From Psychroflexus lacisalsi (GTDB taxonomy: Bacteria; Bacteroidota; Bacteroidia; Flavobacteriales; Flavobacteriaceae), in the NCBI RefSeq assembly GCF_020164495.1, contig NZ_JAIQYZ010000001.1, positions 1,054,001 through 1,118,000 on the forward strand: DNA of 64,000 bases, given 5' to 3'. The notes below the pieces were generated by a model. It searched no databases. It was not told where the DNA came from and saw only the letters and a list, made by a program, of their open reading frames with translations. A program made the translations under genes and the position numbers. Below, piece by piece: positions 29,770 through 39,445 of this stretch; positions within the stretch are counted from its first letter, which is position 1; every line of letters begins with the position of its first letter.

Positions 29770-29904
29770 AAATTCTAAAACTAAAAACTTAAATTTATTT
29801 GTGATTAGCAGTGAATGTGAAAACTCATAGTTATTGTATAAAATTGAGATGTTATCAGTTCTGTGTAACTTTTTGAATTATTAAAACAATTAAAGATTCT
29901 TGAA

Positions 29905-30790
29905 ATGAAAAATCATATATACGTTTGTTTTGATTGTAGTAGCTGTAGAGTTTTCGATAGTCCAAACGACCAAATCTGATGTTACAGAAGAAATAAATAA
30001 TAATGTCACCGATCAGATATAGGTTGCAAATTATCCCTATCCCTGTTGGCGTATTGTTTGCAAATGAAGACTATACTTATTTTATTGAGCATTTGACAAA
30101 CTCAGGGGGTAAAGATACGTATATGGTCGCTGGATATAAAGATTCTTCAAAGATCGACATTCTTGAAGAGGGGACTGCTTTAGTAACCTTTGCAGAACAC
30201 CCTCCAGATTGATATGGAAGCGGCAACCTATCACAAAGCCCTGTTCAACTGTATCCTTTTAATGTAAATTATGATTTTCCCGGCGTTAAGAAATTAATTT
30301 TTGAGGTTAGATCGGCCGACTTGGATGTTAGCCAGGTTTCCTTTAGCATACAGTGGGAAGGGCCCGATTACGATGTTAATGTTTCTTCAGAAAAAAACGG
30401 GGAGAATAGCTTCTTACGCTTGAGTGGTTGGAAATCTAGGACATTACTGGCTGGACAAAAGTAAGAATTGACGTTTCTTAGGGTGGTGATATCCTAGAAA
30501 CAGGCACTCTGAGAAATGAACACACAGAAATCGCATTCCAGGCAGATGCAGGTAACACCTATGTGAAGGTTCCACTCATTATGATTTGGGCTAGAAAACC
30601 TCATGAGTCTGGTGAGTCCTTCGAAATTAAACAAATTGATTTCCGGAATTTGATTGGTGAACACGAAGAAATCGTCTCTGCCATCCATGCAATAGCCGGA
30701 AAACATCAAGCACGTAAGTTAATAGTATTTAAATTAAAAAATAACGAAAGCTATCTTCGATTTTGGACTCTAACGAGAATAATTAAGTGA
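29905..30790 (+). pseudogene. Heavily decayed exported protein gene
   Basis: An ATG at 29905 starts MKNHIYV. A shifted frame then encodes a signal-like FVLIVVAVEFSIVQTTKSDV. Further pieces in three frames read continuously in character: DYTYFIEHLTNSGGKDTYMV (30003-30212), after a TGA LYPFNVNYDFPGVKKLIFEV and VSQVSFSIQWEGPDYDVNV (to TAA near 30460), then AFQADAGNTYVKVPLIMIW (to 30790). At least two frameshifts and three stops break it. The parent would have been a secreted protein of about 290 residues. Family not recognised. Confidence 0.65.
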
Positions 30791-30996
30791 ACATTTTTAA
30801 ATCTCAATCAGAGTGATTGTTAAATCACAAATACTAATTGCTAAATGTTAATTCCTTTTGTTTTATTTATTTTTTGTAAATAATAATTGAGTAATTTTTA
30901 TTATTAAAATATAATTGTATATTGTATAAATCCAATTAGGTTTTCATTCACCTTTATAACATATTCAAATCAATATCAATTGATACTAATAAACTA

Positions 30997-32346
30997 ATGA
31001 CAAAAATGCATTCAAAATCTCAAGAACTCCTTGACAGGAGAAAAAATATAGTTGCCAATGGTGTTGGGGTTTTTAATACTGCTACGGTAAGTGATGCAAA
31101 AGGAGCTATTATAACAGATGCCGATGGCAATGAATTAATTGATTTTGCAGGAGGTATAGGAGTAGTAAATGCAGGCCATTGTCCTGCTCCAGTAGTCGAA
31201 GCCATTCGCGAACAAGCTGGTAAATATCTGCACACCAGTTTTAATGTAGTGACTTATGAGCCATACATTGAATTGTGTGAAGAACTTGCAGAAATTCTTC
31301 CTCACGGAGATCATACTAAGGTCATGCTCATTAGTACTGGTGCAGAAGCGGTAGAAAATGCCATCAAGATTGCCAGACAAGCAACTCAAAGACCTGCGGT
31401 CTTGTGTTTTAGTGAGGCTTATCATGGTAGAACTTTGATGGGGATGACCTTGACAAGTAAAGTAAATTATAAATTCTCTTGTGGTCCATTCGCTCCTGAA
31501 GTTTACAGATTGCCATTTCCAAATTTCTACAAGAATGCAGGAAACCTTTCTATGGATGAATTTGTAGAAAGTGAGTTAAGAAGACTTTACGATAGTGCAA
31601 AGACTTTAGTTGATATCAATACGGTAGCAGCTATCATCGTTGAACCCATACAAGGTGAAGGCGGCTTCAATCCGATTCCGAAAAAGTATTTAGAAGGTCT
31701 ACGTGCCTTTTGTGATGAATATGGTGTGATGTTAATTTTTGACGAAATACAAAGTGGGTTTTGTAGAACAGGTCATTGGGCAAGCTGGCAACATTATGGC
31801 GTACAGCCAGATTTAAGTACGTATGCCAAATCCATGGGATCTGGTTTACCGATCGCAGCAGTTGTGGGTAAAGCCAAAATAATGGATGCTGCTTTACCAG
31901 GAACCATAGGAGGAACCTATATTGGCAGCCCGGTTTGTTGTGCTGCTGCTTTAGCAACCATAAAATATATGAAAGAAATCAATCTTAATGAAAGAGCCAT
32001 ACACATTGGCGAAATCGTAATGCAGCGCATGAAGGATTTACAAGAAGAGGTTTCAGAAATAGGGGAAGTAAGAGGAATTGGTGCTATGATTGGCATCGAA
32101 TTTATTAAAGATAAAAACCCAAACTCTCCACACTCCGAGTTGTGTGATCAAATTGTCAAGGGGTGTGCACAGGACGGCCTTATTCTTTTAAGCGCTGGCA
32201 CTTATAAAAATGTTATTCGTATACTTTCCCCTCTGGTGATCACAGACGAAGAATTGTACAAAGGACTGGACATTTTGGAAAACAACATTTTGAAAAACAC
32301 CCGAAGCACGACTCAAAAAGTCTTGAGTTGGTTCAAAAAAAATTAA
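30997..32346 (+). CDS. gabT: Class III omega-aminotransferase (4-aminobutyrate aminotransferase-like)
   Basis: 449 aa PLP enzyme moving an amino group between an omega-amine such as GABA and 2-oxoglutarate. Motifs: GNELIDFAGGIGVVNAGHCP, MLISTGAEAVENAIKIARQ (PLP phosphate loop), FSEAYHGRTLMGMTLTSK, IVEPIQGEGGF, LIFDEIQSGFCRTG and the Schiff-base Lys278 in YAKSMGSGLPIAAVVGK. It resembles GabT/PuuE. A second ATG nine bases downstream is an alternative start. It is the first gene of an eight-gene co-directional cluster; a nitrilase gene follows after 61 bases. The symbol is by similarity; the natural substrate may be another omega-amino compound. Confidence 0.88.
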   Translation: MTKMHSKSQELLDRRKNIVANGVGVFNTATVSDAKGAIITDADGNELIDFAGGIGVVNAGHCPAPVVEAIREQAGKYLHTSFNVVTYEPYIELCEELAEILPHGDHTKVMLISTGAEAVENAIKIARQATQRPAVLCFSEAYHGRTLMGMTLTSKVNYKFSCGPFAPEVYRLPFPNFYKNAGNLSMDEFVESELRRLYDSAKTLVDINTVAAIIVEPIQGEGGFNPIPKKYLEGLRAFCDEYGVMLIFDEIQSGFCRTGHWASWQHYGVQPDLSTYAKSMGSGLPIAAVVGKAKIMDAALPGTIGGTYIGSPVCCAAALATIKYMKEINLNERAIHIGEIVMQRMKDLQEEVSEIGEVRGIGAMIGIEFIKDKNPNSPHSELCDQIVKGCAQDGLILLSAGTYKNVIRILSPLVITDEELYKGLDILENNILKNTRSTTQKVLSWFKKN

Positions 32347-32407
32347 TAATATTTCAATAAATTGGTTATTCATAATGAATAGCCATTCACAATTAATAAA
32401 TCAATAA

Positions 32408-33346
32408 ATGAGACCATTTGCAATAGCAGGAATACAAATGAAAGTTTCAGCTGTTAATTCTAATGTAGAATTGATGAAGTTGAAATTAGATATAACAATG
32501 AGCCTTTATCCATGGGTAGAAATGGTTGTCTTTAGTGAGTTATGTGGTCACGGACCTCTTACTCATACTGCAACAGAAATACCAGGATCATTTGAGGAAG
32601 AAATGCAAGCCATGGCCAAAAAACACGGCGTTTGGCTACTTCCAGGAACAATTTTTGAAAAAAGTGAAGGGCATATTTACAATACGGCAACAGTTATTAA
32701 TCCACAAGGGGAAGTTGTAACTAGATACAGAAAAATGTTCCCTTTTTATCCTTACGAAGTCGGCGTAACACCAGGTTCTGGTTTTTGCGTTTTCGATGTA
32801 CCAGGGGTAGCCAAATTTGGTTTATCCGTTTGTTACGACATGTGGTTTCCAGAAACAGTAAGAACACTGGCTGTTATGGGTGCAGAAGTAATCATACATC
32901 CTACCATGACAGGGACTATAGATAGAGAAATAGAATTATCTATTGTTCGAGCCATGGCAGCTTGTAACCAGTGCTACTTTTTCGACGTTAATGGACTCGA
33001 GTCTGGAGGTAATGGAAAATCTTTGGTTTGTGGACCAGATGGACGAGTCATTTATCAAGCCGAAGGAAATGAAGAGATTTTTCCTATAGAATTGAATATT
33101 GAACGTGTAAAACGAAGTCGAGAATTAGGTGTCCTAAGATTGGGACAACCTCTGAAAAGTTTCAGAGACCATATTGGTGAATTCAATATTTATCAACAAG
33201 GTGTTCAATTGCCTTATTTGGATTCGTTAGGACCCTTAATAAAGCCTACAAAGATGGATACTTTAGCAAAACTGAAGTTACAAGAACACGAATACGAGAA
33301 GAATAATCCTACACAATCACAAGGATATAAAGGATTTACAAAATAA
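32408..33346 (+). CDS. Carbon-nitrogen hydrolase (nitrilase superfamily amidase)
   Basis: 312 aa, cytosolic. The Glu-Lys-Cys triad is intact: Glu44 in VFSELCGHGP, Lys109 in RYRKMFPFYPYE, Cys142 in SVCYDMWFPETVR. Members hydrolyse amides (N-carbamoylputrescine, omega-amides, simple aliphatic amides). The sequence does not settle which. It sits between the aminotransferase and the VOC/decarboxylase genes (12 bases to the next), so a role in releasing an amide-protected amine or acid is likely by context. Weaker similarity after residue 270 may be a family-specific tail. Confidence 0.87.
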   Translation: MRPFAIAGIQMKVSAVNSNVELMKLKLDITMSLYPWVEMVVFSELCGHGPLTHTATEIPGSFEEEMQAMAKKHGVWLLPGTIFEKSEGHIYNTATVINPQGEVVTRYRKMFPFYPYEVGVTPGSGFCVFDVPGVAKFGLSVCYDMWFPETVRTLAVMGAEVIIHPTMTGTIDREIELSIVRAMAACNQCYFFDVNGLESGGNGKSLVCGPDGRVIYQAEGNEEIFPIELNIERVKRSRELGVLRLGQPLKSFRDHIGEFNIYQQGVQLPYLDSLGPLIKPTKMDTLAKLKLQEHEYEKNNPTQSQGYKGFTK

Positions 33347-33358
33347 AAAACTAAAGAT

Positions 33359-33763
33359 ATGGGCGGTACAGCACCGAAACACAAGAAAAAAGAAAGTATG
33401 AAGGATGCAGTTAGTTGGTTTGAAATACCAGCGCTTAATTTTCAACAGTCAGTTAATTTTTACAATCAAATTTTTGGTATCGATATGGAAACCAAGCTTG
33501 ATGATAATTATGCTATGGCATTTTTTCCTGTCAAAAACGGTGTTGGAGGTTCCATAGTTGCTGGGCCGGGGTCGACTCCAGGTGAGGCGGGTCCATTGGT
33601 ATATCTTAATGCAGGTAAAGACTTAAATCCAGTTCTTAATCAAGTAGAGCTAGCTGGTGGTCGAATTGTTATGCCAAAGACTTTTATCAGTGATGATGCT
33701 GGATACTTTGCTATTTTTATAGATCCAGAAGGAAATAAGTTAGCTCTGCATTCAAGTAAATAA
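33359..33763 (+). CDS. VOC (glyoxalase/bleomycin-resistance fold) protein
   Basis: 134 aa, one VOC unit of two beta-alpha-beta-beta-beta modules: VSWFEIPALNFQQSVNFYNQIFGIDM opens the fold and GYFAIFIDPEGNKLALHS closes it, with the usual Glu in DPEGN. There is a basic leader of 13 residues; an internal ATG at 33398 (MKDAVSWF) is an equally good start. It is packed between the nitrilase (12 bases) and decarboxylase (3 bases) genes. The role is unknown; VOC proteins bind metals or small ligands, and it could act on a reactive carbonyl arising in the pathway. Confidence 0.8.
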   Translation: MGGTAPKHKKKESMKDAVSWFEIPALNFQQSVNFYNQIFGIDMETKLDDNYAMAFFPVKNGVGGSIVAGPGSTPGEAGPLVYLNAGKDLNPVLNQVELAGGRIVMPKTFISDDAGYFAIFIDPEGNKLALHSSK

Positions 33764-33766
33764 ACT

Positions 33767-36514
33767 ATGATAAAAAACAAGCAAAAGAGTTCGAGTCATT
33801 ATAATATCAATCAGTTAAGGTTAGAATCCTGGAACGAGCTTAAAAGTGAATGTTCCCATCTGGAAACTTTGAAACGAAATACTCCTGATAGTAAAAAGCA
33901 AAAGGAATTTGTTAAATCCCTTTTTAAAAAAATTGAAACTGTTGAAAGTTATTTTGCATTACCAGGGATTTCAAAAATGGGAATGCTCCAGGATATGCTC
34001 GAAAGAAACGAGTTTACATCTTTAGCACATAAAATTACTGAAATCACTAAGTTATTGGTCAGTGATAGATACCGAAGCAATCCAGATATTTTTGATGATG
34101 AGGATACAAGTGGTGAGTTGGTTGAGGTTTCAGGCAATAGTGATGGGAAAACTAAAAATTACTTTGAAGTATTATTTGTTGAAGACATCTCCCTACAGGA
34201 GGAACAAAAATTAAAATCAGATTTAAATGAAGTCGCAACTGACAACGATCAATTTGATTATAAAATAATTGTTCAAAGAAGTTTTCAGGATGCATTGATT
34301 GCCTTGTATTTCAACAGTAATATTCAAGCAGTAGTTATTCGTTATGCACCTCCTTTTAGGTCAAAAAAAATCACATCGGTTATAGAGCCCTTTATACAAA
34401 ATGTTTTAAGCTTAGATATGGCTTCCAAGCCCGAAAGTGAACTTGGGCCTTTACTTGGTCGACTTGTGAAAAAATTCAGACCCGAATTGGATACCTATTA
34501 CGTAACCGATACATCGCTTGGAAACTTAAAAGATAATACGCTCAAAACTTTCAATCGAATATTTTATAGAGCAGAAGATGTTCAGGAGTTACATTTGACG
34601 ATATTGAGGGGTATTTATGAACGTTACCAAACTCCTTTTTTCACAGCAGTAAAAGAATACAGTAAAAAACCGACAGGCGTTTTTCACGCCATGCCTATTT
34701 CACGAGGAAATTCCGTTTTTAAATCCAGATGGATCAATGATTTTGGTAAGTTCTATGGCCGTAATATGTTTTTGGCAGAAACCTCTTCTACTAAAGGCGG
34801 ATTGGATTCTTTATTACAACCTACGGGGACTCTAAAAAAAGCACAAGAAATGGCAAGTGATGCTTACGGCTCACTCAATACCTTTTTTGTCACTAATGGC
34901 ACGTCAACTTCCAATAAAATTGTTGTACAAGCTCTGGTGAAGCCAGGTGATGTTATTCTGATTGATAGAGATTGCCATAAATCTCATCATTACGGACTCG
35001 TTTTGGCTGGTGCATATCCAGTTTATCTGGATTCATATCCTATTGAGAAATACTCTATGTACGGTGCCGTTCCTTTGGAACAGATGAAAGAAAAATTACT
35101 TCAACTTAAAGAAGCTGGCCGGCTTAATCTTGTTAAGATGTTATTGTTGACCAATTGTACTTTCGACGGGTTGGTTTATAACGTTGAAAAGGTGATGGAA
35201 GAAATTCTTGCTATCAAACCGGACATTATTTTTCTTTGGGATGAAGCCTGGTTTGCTTTTGCCGGATTCACATATAATTACAAGCAAAGATCGGGAATGT
35301 TTGTAGCCAATAAACTTCATAAGAAATACAAAAGCTCAAAATATAGGATAGAATACGAAGAACACATTAAAAATCTTAAGAAAGGAGAAATACCTAAACT
35401 TCCAGACCCAGATCAAGTTCGAATACGTGTATATTCTACACAAAGTACACATAAAACCTTGAGCAGTTTTAGACAAGGTTCTATGATTCATGTTTGGGAT
35501 GAAGACTTTAGAAAGAAAAGTCAAAATACCTTTATGGAAGCCTATATGACTCATAGTTCTACCTCTCCAAATTACCAGATTTTAGCTTCCTTGGATGCAG
35601 GAAGAAGACAGGTTCAATTTGAAGGTTACGAACTCGTTGAAAAGAGCATTGAACTGGCGATGGTATTGAGAGCTAAGATTAATGATCATCCAAAACTGAA
35701 TAAATACTTTGATGTACTAACCATAGGTGATTTTATCCCAGACAAATACAGAGAATCTGGTTTAGCAGAATATTACAAGCCTAATGTTGGCTGGAACCGA
35801 ATGGAAACGGCTTGGAAAGAGGATGAGTTTGTATTAGATCCTACCAAAATCACCTTGCACATTGGAAAAACAGGAGTCGATGGCGATACCTTCAAGAATA
35901 AGTATCTCATGGATAAGTTTAGTATTCAGATCAATAAAACGTCAAGGAATACGGTTTTATTCATGACCAATATTGGAACCACAAGGAGTAGTATAACTTA
36001 CCTCTATAATGCATTGCTAAAAATTGCAGATGAGTTGGATGCAGAGCAATTGTCTCATTCCTCAAAAGAGCAAACTATACTAAAAAATAGAGTCAGTTCT
36101 TTAACAAAAGATTTCCCACCATTACCAGACTTCAGTTACTTCCATAGTTCATTTCAGGCGGTTCCTGGTGTACCAGGGGGGAACATTAGAGGAGCATTTA
36201 CTTTGGCTTATGATGAGGAAAATTACGAATATGTTCCACTCGAGGAATGTTTACCATCCATGAGTGAAGGTAGAACATTAGTGGCTTCTTCATTTATTAT
36301 ACCGTATCCTCCAGGATTTCCAGTACTCGTTCCTGGTCAGGTTGTAAGTAAGGAAATTATTCATTTCTTAACAGCTTTGGATGTTTCTGAAATTCATGGC
36401 TATCAACCTGAATTAGGACTACGTGTGTTCAAGGATAATATTTTGAACAGACAAAAAACAGTATCTTCTATGGGAAGCAATGGAAGTGTCAAAAAAAAGA
36501 ATTTAACTAAATAA
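33767..36514 (+). CDS. Orn/Lys/Arg-type decarboxylase (PLP, fold I), large form
   Basis: 915 aa. Residues 1-270 form an extended N-terminal region, including a wing-like part (FEVLFVEDISLQEEQKLKSD). The PLP domain has FVTNGTSTSNKIVVQALVKP, IDRDCHKSHHYGLVLAGA, LFLWDEAWFAFAGF written as FLWDEAWFAFAGF, and Lys563 in STQSTHKTLSSFRQGS. The C-terminal domain holds IIPYPPGFPVLVPGQ. The class removes the carboxyl group of ornithine, lysine or arginine to give putrescine, cadaverine or agmatine. The sequence alone does not identify the amino acid. It is longer than the usual 700-755 aa because of the N-terminal extension. Three bases separate it from the VOC gene and seven from the ATP-grasp gene. Confidence 0.9.
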   Translation: MIKNKQKSSSHYNINQLRLESWNELKSECSHLETLKRNTPDSKKQKEFVKSLFKKIETVESYFALPGISKMGMLQDMLERNEFTSLAHKITEITKLLVSDRYRSNPDIFDDEDTSGELVEVSGNSDGKTKNYFEVLFVEDISLQEEQKLKSDLNEVATDNDQFDYKIIVQRSFQDALIALYFNSNIQAVVIRYAPPFRSKKITSVIEPFIQNVLSLDMASKPESELGPLLGRLVKKFRPELDTYYVTDTSLGNLKDNTLKTFNRIFYRAEDVQELHLTILRGIYERYQTPFFTAVKEYSKKPTGVFHAMPISRGNSVFKSRWINDFGKFYGRNMFLAETSSTKGGLDSLLQPTGTLKKAQEMASDAYGSLNTFFVTNGTSTSNKIVVQALVKPGDVILIDRDCHKSHHYGLVLAGAYPVYLDSYPIEKYSMYGAVPLEQMKEKLLQLKEAGRLNLVKMLLLTNCTFDGLVYNVEKVMEEILAIKPDIIFLWDEAWFAFAGFTYNYKQRSGMFVANKLHKKYKSSKYRIEYEEHIKNLKKGEIPKLPDPDQVRIRVYSTQSTHKTLSSFRQGSMIHVWDEDFRKKSQNTFMEAYMTHSSTSPNYQILASLDAGRRQVQFEGYELVEKSIELAMVLRAKINDHPKLNKYFDVLTIGDFIPDKYRESGLAEYYKPNVGWNRMETAWKEDEFVLDPTKITLHIGKTGVDGDTFKNKYLMDKFSIQINKTSRNTVLFMTNIGTTRSSITYLYNALLKIADELDAEQLSHSSKEQTILKNRVSSLTKDFPPLPDFSYFHSSFQAVPGVPGGNIRGAFTLAYDEENYEYVPLEECLPSMSEGRTLVASSFIIPYPPGFPVLVPGQVVSKEIIHFLTALDVSEIHGYQPELGLRVFKDNILNRQKTVSSMGSNGSVKKKNLTK

Positions 36515-36521
36515 AAGCATT

Positions 36522-38168
36522 ATGAAATCAAACGATAAAAATACATCAACAAAAAAAGAAGATCAGACCCCTAAGCATGCTACTGTTACAGGAAAGGATG
36601 AGACAAAAATTCCACGCCGGGGGAAGTCGAATAAAACCAAAAAAGTATCTGTTGCAAAAAAATCTGGAGCTAAACCTATAGCGGCTACAATACCTAAAAA
36701 ACGGGGAAGACCTAAAAAAGGAGAGCTAAAAGGGGTTTCAGATATTCGTAGGGCATTTCATAAAAATGAAGAACCACTTTATTTTATTAGTGCCACCAAT
36801 TTTAATCTACTTGGTGCAGACGAATGGATCAAAGGCTTTCGATTTATCACTTATATCGAATGTTTTGATGGTCAACATCCCAACGTATTTTCCCCTAAGA
36901 ATGAAATTCCACATGATGATTTTGAAGGAATAGAAGACATCAATAATTACTTGCTTCAGCATCCAGAAGTTCAGGATTACATCAAAACGCGTTCTGTAGA
37001 TGGAAGAGCTGGAAAAGCGATGTTCTTGATGTTCAATGAAGAAACAGAGCGCTTGGCAGAAAAACTTGGTTTAGAAATCATGTTTCCTAAGGCAGAAATG
37101 CGAACCTTTCTAGACAATAAAGTTAATACCAATCGTATTGCAGAAAAAGCAGGAGTCGCTTGTGTTCCTTATGTTCTTTCTAAGGTAAATGATTATGAGC
37201 ATTTAAGTGAAATCTCTAAACATTTAGGTAATCAACTGGTAATTCAAACTCCATTTGGAGATTCTGGGCATACCACCTTCTTTATATCCAACGAAGAAGA
37301 ATATGATGAATATGCAGAAGAAATTGAAGCTGAAGAGGAAGTAAAAATCATGAAGCGTATCCGTTGTAAAGGAACCGCTATTGAAGCGTGTGTAACGCGA
37401 CACGGAACTATTGTTGCTCCATTGATGACCGAGTTGGTTGGATTTGAAGAGCTGACGCCTTATGAAGGAGGATGGTGCGGTAATGAAATCTATCCAGATG
37501 CGTTTACACCAGAACTAAGAAAAAAAGCTGCAGAATTTACTCAGCTTTTTGGAAATCAATTGCGTGAAGAAGGCTATAAGGGTTACTTTGAACTTGATTT
37601 TTTAATTGATCAGGACAATGGAGAAATCTATTTAGGTGAATTGAATCCTAGAGTCACTGGAGCGAGTTCAATTACAAATCATGCAGTATTTGCCCTAGCT
37701 GATGCGCCATTATTTGTATTTCATATCTTAGAATGGATGAATTTAGATTATGCATTGGATGTAGAGGAAATCAACAAACGTTGGGCTAACCAAGATAATA
37801 TTGATGGTTGGAGCCAACTGATTGTAAAACACACAAGCGATACGATAGAGTATGTTACCGAATCTGCCAAATCTGGTATTTGGAGATTGTACGATACAGG
37901 TCATATTCAATTTGACAGAATGGATACCCACAGACGTGCAGTGCAAAATGAAGGAGAAGCCTTTTTTATGAGAATTGCTAAAAAAGGAGATTACCTTTAT
38001 GAAGGAGCAGATATGGGAATTTTGGTAACTCGAGGTCGTATGATGACTGATGACTTTAAACTAAACGATAGAGCAAAATCTTGGATAAAAGCGATTCGTA
38101 ATCAATTTTCTTCTGTTATGGTAGAAGATAAGCGAAAGTCAAATTTATCTGGATCACTTACAAAATAA
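36522..38168 (+). CDS. ATP-grasp ligase with AT-hook-like basic N-terminus
   Basis: 548 aa. The first 70 residues are Lys/Arg-rich and disordered and contain PKKRGRPKKGE (about 58-68), which matches the minor-groove-binding AT-hook core. The rest is a biotin-carboxylase-like ATP-grasp fold: FLDNKVNTNRIAEKAGVACVPYV, LVIQTPFGDSGHTTFFI (Gln where a Lys often contacts ATP), FELDFLIDQDNGEIYLGELNPRVTGASS with metal ligands Glu/Asn in GELNPR (372-377). Such enzymes join a carboxylate to an amine via an acyl phosphate. It directly follows the decarboxylase (7 bases), which suggests ligation of its amine product. A hairpin lies just after the stop. Confidence 0.85.
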   Translation: MKSNDKNTSTKKEDQTPKHATVTGKDETKIPRRGKSNKTKKVSVAKKSGAKPIAATIPKKRGRPKKGELKGVSDIRRAFHKNEEPLYFISATNFNLLGADEWIKGFRFITYIECFDGQHPNVFSPKNEIPHDDFEGIEDINNYLLQHPEVQDYIKTRSVDGRAGKAMFLMFNEETERLAEKLGLEIMFPKAEMRTFLDNKVNTNRIAEKAGVACVPYVLSKVNDYEHLSEISKHLGNQLVIQTPFGDSGHTTFFISNEEEYDEYAEEIEAEEEVKIMKRIRCKGTAIEACVTRHGTIVAPLMTELVGFEELTPYEGGWCGNEIYPDAFTPELRKKAAEFTQLFGNQLREEGYKGYFELDFLIDQDNGEIYLGELNPRVTGASSITNHAVFALADAPLFVFHILEWMNLDYALDVEEINKRWANQDNIDGWSQLIVKHTSDTIEYVTESAKSGIWRLYDTGHIQFDRMDTHRRAVQNEGEAFFMRIAKKGDYLYEGADMGILVTRGRMMTDDFKLNDRAKSWIKAIRNQFSSVMVEDKRKSNLSGSLTK

Positions 38169-38174
38169 CTAGCT

Positions 38175-38203
38175 AAGCCTATCAAAACAATGTTGATAGG
38201 CTT
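38175..38203 (+). terminator. Hairpin within the amine cluster (terminator or attenuator)
   Basis: Perfect 11-bp stem AAGCCTATCAA/TTGATAGGCTT with a 7-nt loop, starting six bases after the ATP-grasp stop. The T-run after it is weak (GACTTTCTATT), so it may reduce rather than end transcription into the C45 gene. Confidence 0.65.
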
Positions 38204-38232
38204 GACTTTCTATTAAAAATTCAAATCTCTAT

Positions 38233-39375
38233 ATGCAGATTAATTTTAAGACGATTTCAGAACCAAGTTTACCAGGCTTAAAATGGCAAAACTTGTTCTT
38301 TACGCATTGGGATGCTTATAAAAAGTGGTTAATCGAAAATGAAAAACAAGTTCCAACTTCAGATTTAAAAACTTCTCAATCAGCTCTCAGGATACACATG
38401 CCCGAATTGTGGGACACTTACGAGCGACTTTGTCAACTTGTAGATTCAGACAAATTAGCTGCTAAATTTCTGACGGGATATCAGCCTCCATTTTACGTCA
38501 GTGGATGCTCTAATGCTATACTAGAAGGTGACGATTTTCAACTTGTTCGTAATTATGATCATCATCCAGACTTGTTTGAAGGTGTTCAAATACTTACAAA
38601 ATGGAATCAGAAAAGAGTTATTGCAGTTAGTGATTGTTTGATTGGGGTTCTGGACGGAATCAATGATGATGGTTTAGTCGTTTCCTTAACTTTTGGAGGT
38701 AGAAAAGTTACAGGGCAAGGTTTTGGAATCCCTTTTATTTTAAGATATATTCTTGAGTTTTGCTCTAATGTGGAAGAGGCGATTGAAGTTTTAATCAGGA
38801 TTCCTTCCCATATGGCTTATAACGTGAGTATCGCTGATAAGTCGGGGAGTTATAAAACTGTGAGGGTGGCGCCAGGAGAAAAAGCTGTAATAACAAATTC
38901 AGCGTATACCACTAATCATCAAAAGAAAGTAGACTGGCCAGAAAATGCTAGATTTAATAAAACAATAGAACGTTCCCTGTTTTTAAGTCATTTACTTGAA
39001 GAACAAGATCTATCAACAGAAAATTTAGTCTCTGCCTTTCTAAGAAAACCTCTTTACAATGATCTTTTTAAAGAAGGCTTTGGCACTTTATTTACCGCGT
39101 CATATTTTCCAAAATCAGGAGAGGTGGACTTGCACTGGCCACACCAAAAAATAAGTCAAAGTTTTGATAATTTTGAAGAGAAAGAAGAAACCATCACCCT
39201 GCATCAGAGAAGGAAAAAGCGATCCAAAAATAATCAGTTTTCAATTCCTTATCAGGGTTATACTGCCAAAACTATAACCTATTCTAACCCCATTTTAAAT
39301 AAAGCAGTTTCCAAAAAGCCCAAAGAAATCACAAACGAGTTTTTAAAAGAAGTTTGGTCAGTTACAAAATCCTGA
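38233..39375 (+). CDS. C45-type Ntn acyltransferase/amidohydrolase
   Basis: 380 aa. Related to acyl-CoA:6-aminopenicillanate acyltransferase (peptidase family C45). These are made as precursors and cut before an internal Cys that becomes the N-terminal nucleophile: Gly91-Cys92 in FYVSGCSNAILEGDDF. Downstream LVRNYDHHPDLFEG, DGINDDGLVVSLTFGGR and ITNSAYT are family hallmarks. They hydrolyse or exchange amide-linked acyl groups. Following a ligase and decarboxylase, deacylation of an amide intermediate is the natural guess. The C-terminal 80 residues are basic and less conserved in appearance. No signal peptide, so cytosolic. Confidence 0.83.
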   Translation: MQINFKTISEPSLPGLKWQNLFFTHWDAYKKWLIENEKQVPTSDLKTSQSALRIHMPELWDTYERLCQLVDSDKLAAKFLTGYQPPFYVSGCSNAILEGDDFQLVRNYDHHPDLFEGVQILTKWNQKRVIAVSDCLIGVLDGINDDGLVVSLTFGGRKVTGQGFGIPFILRYILEFCSNVEEAIEVLIRIPSHMAYNVSIADKSGSYKTVRVAPGEKAVITNSAYTTNHQKKVDWPENARFNKTIERSLFLSHLLEEQDLSTENLVSAFLRKPLYNDLFKEGFGTLFTASYFPKSGEVDLHWPHQKISQSFDNFEEKEETITLHQRRKKRSKNNQFSIPYQGYTAKTITYSNPILNKAVSKKPKEITNEFLKEVWSVTKS

Positions 39376-39445
39376 TCATGTCTTTTAATACCAAGACCTC
39401 ATATTCAATTTCTATATTGAATGAATCTCATAAACATATACACAA

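Noticed and set aside
31135-31425. 96-aa minus-strand ORF inside the aminotransferase gene
   Set aside because: Antisense shadow of a gene with all PLP motifs intact.
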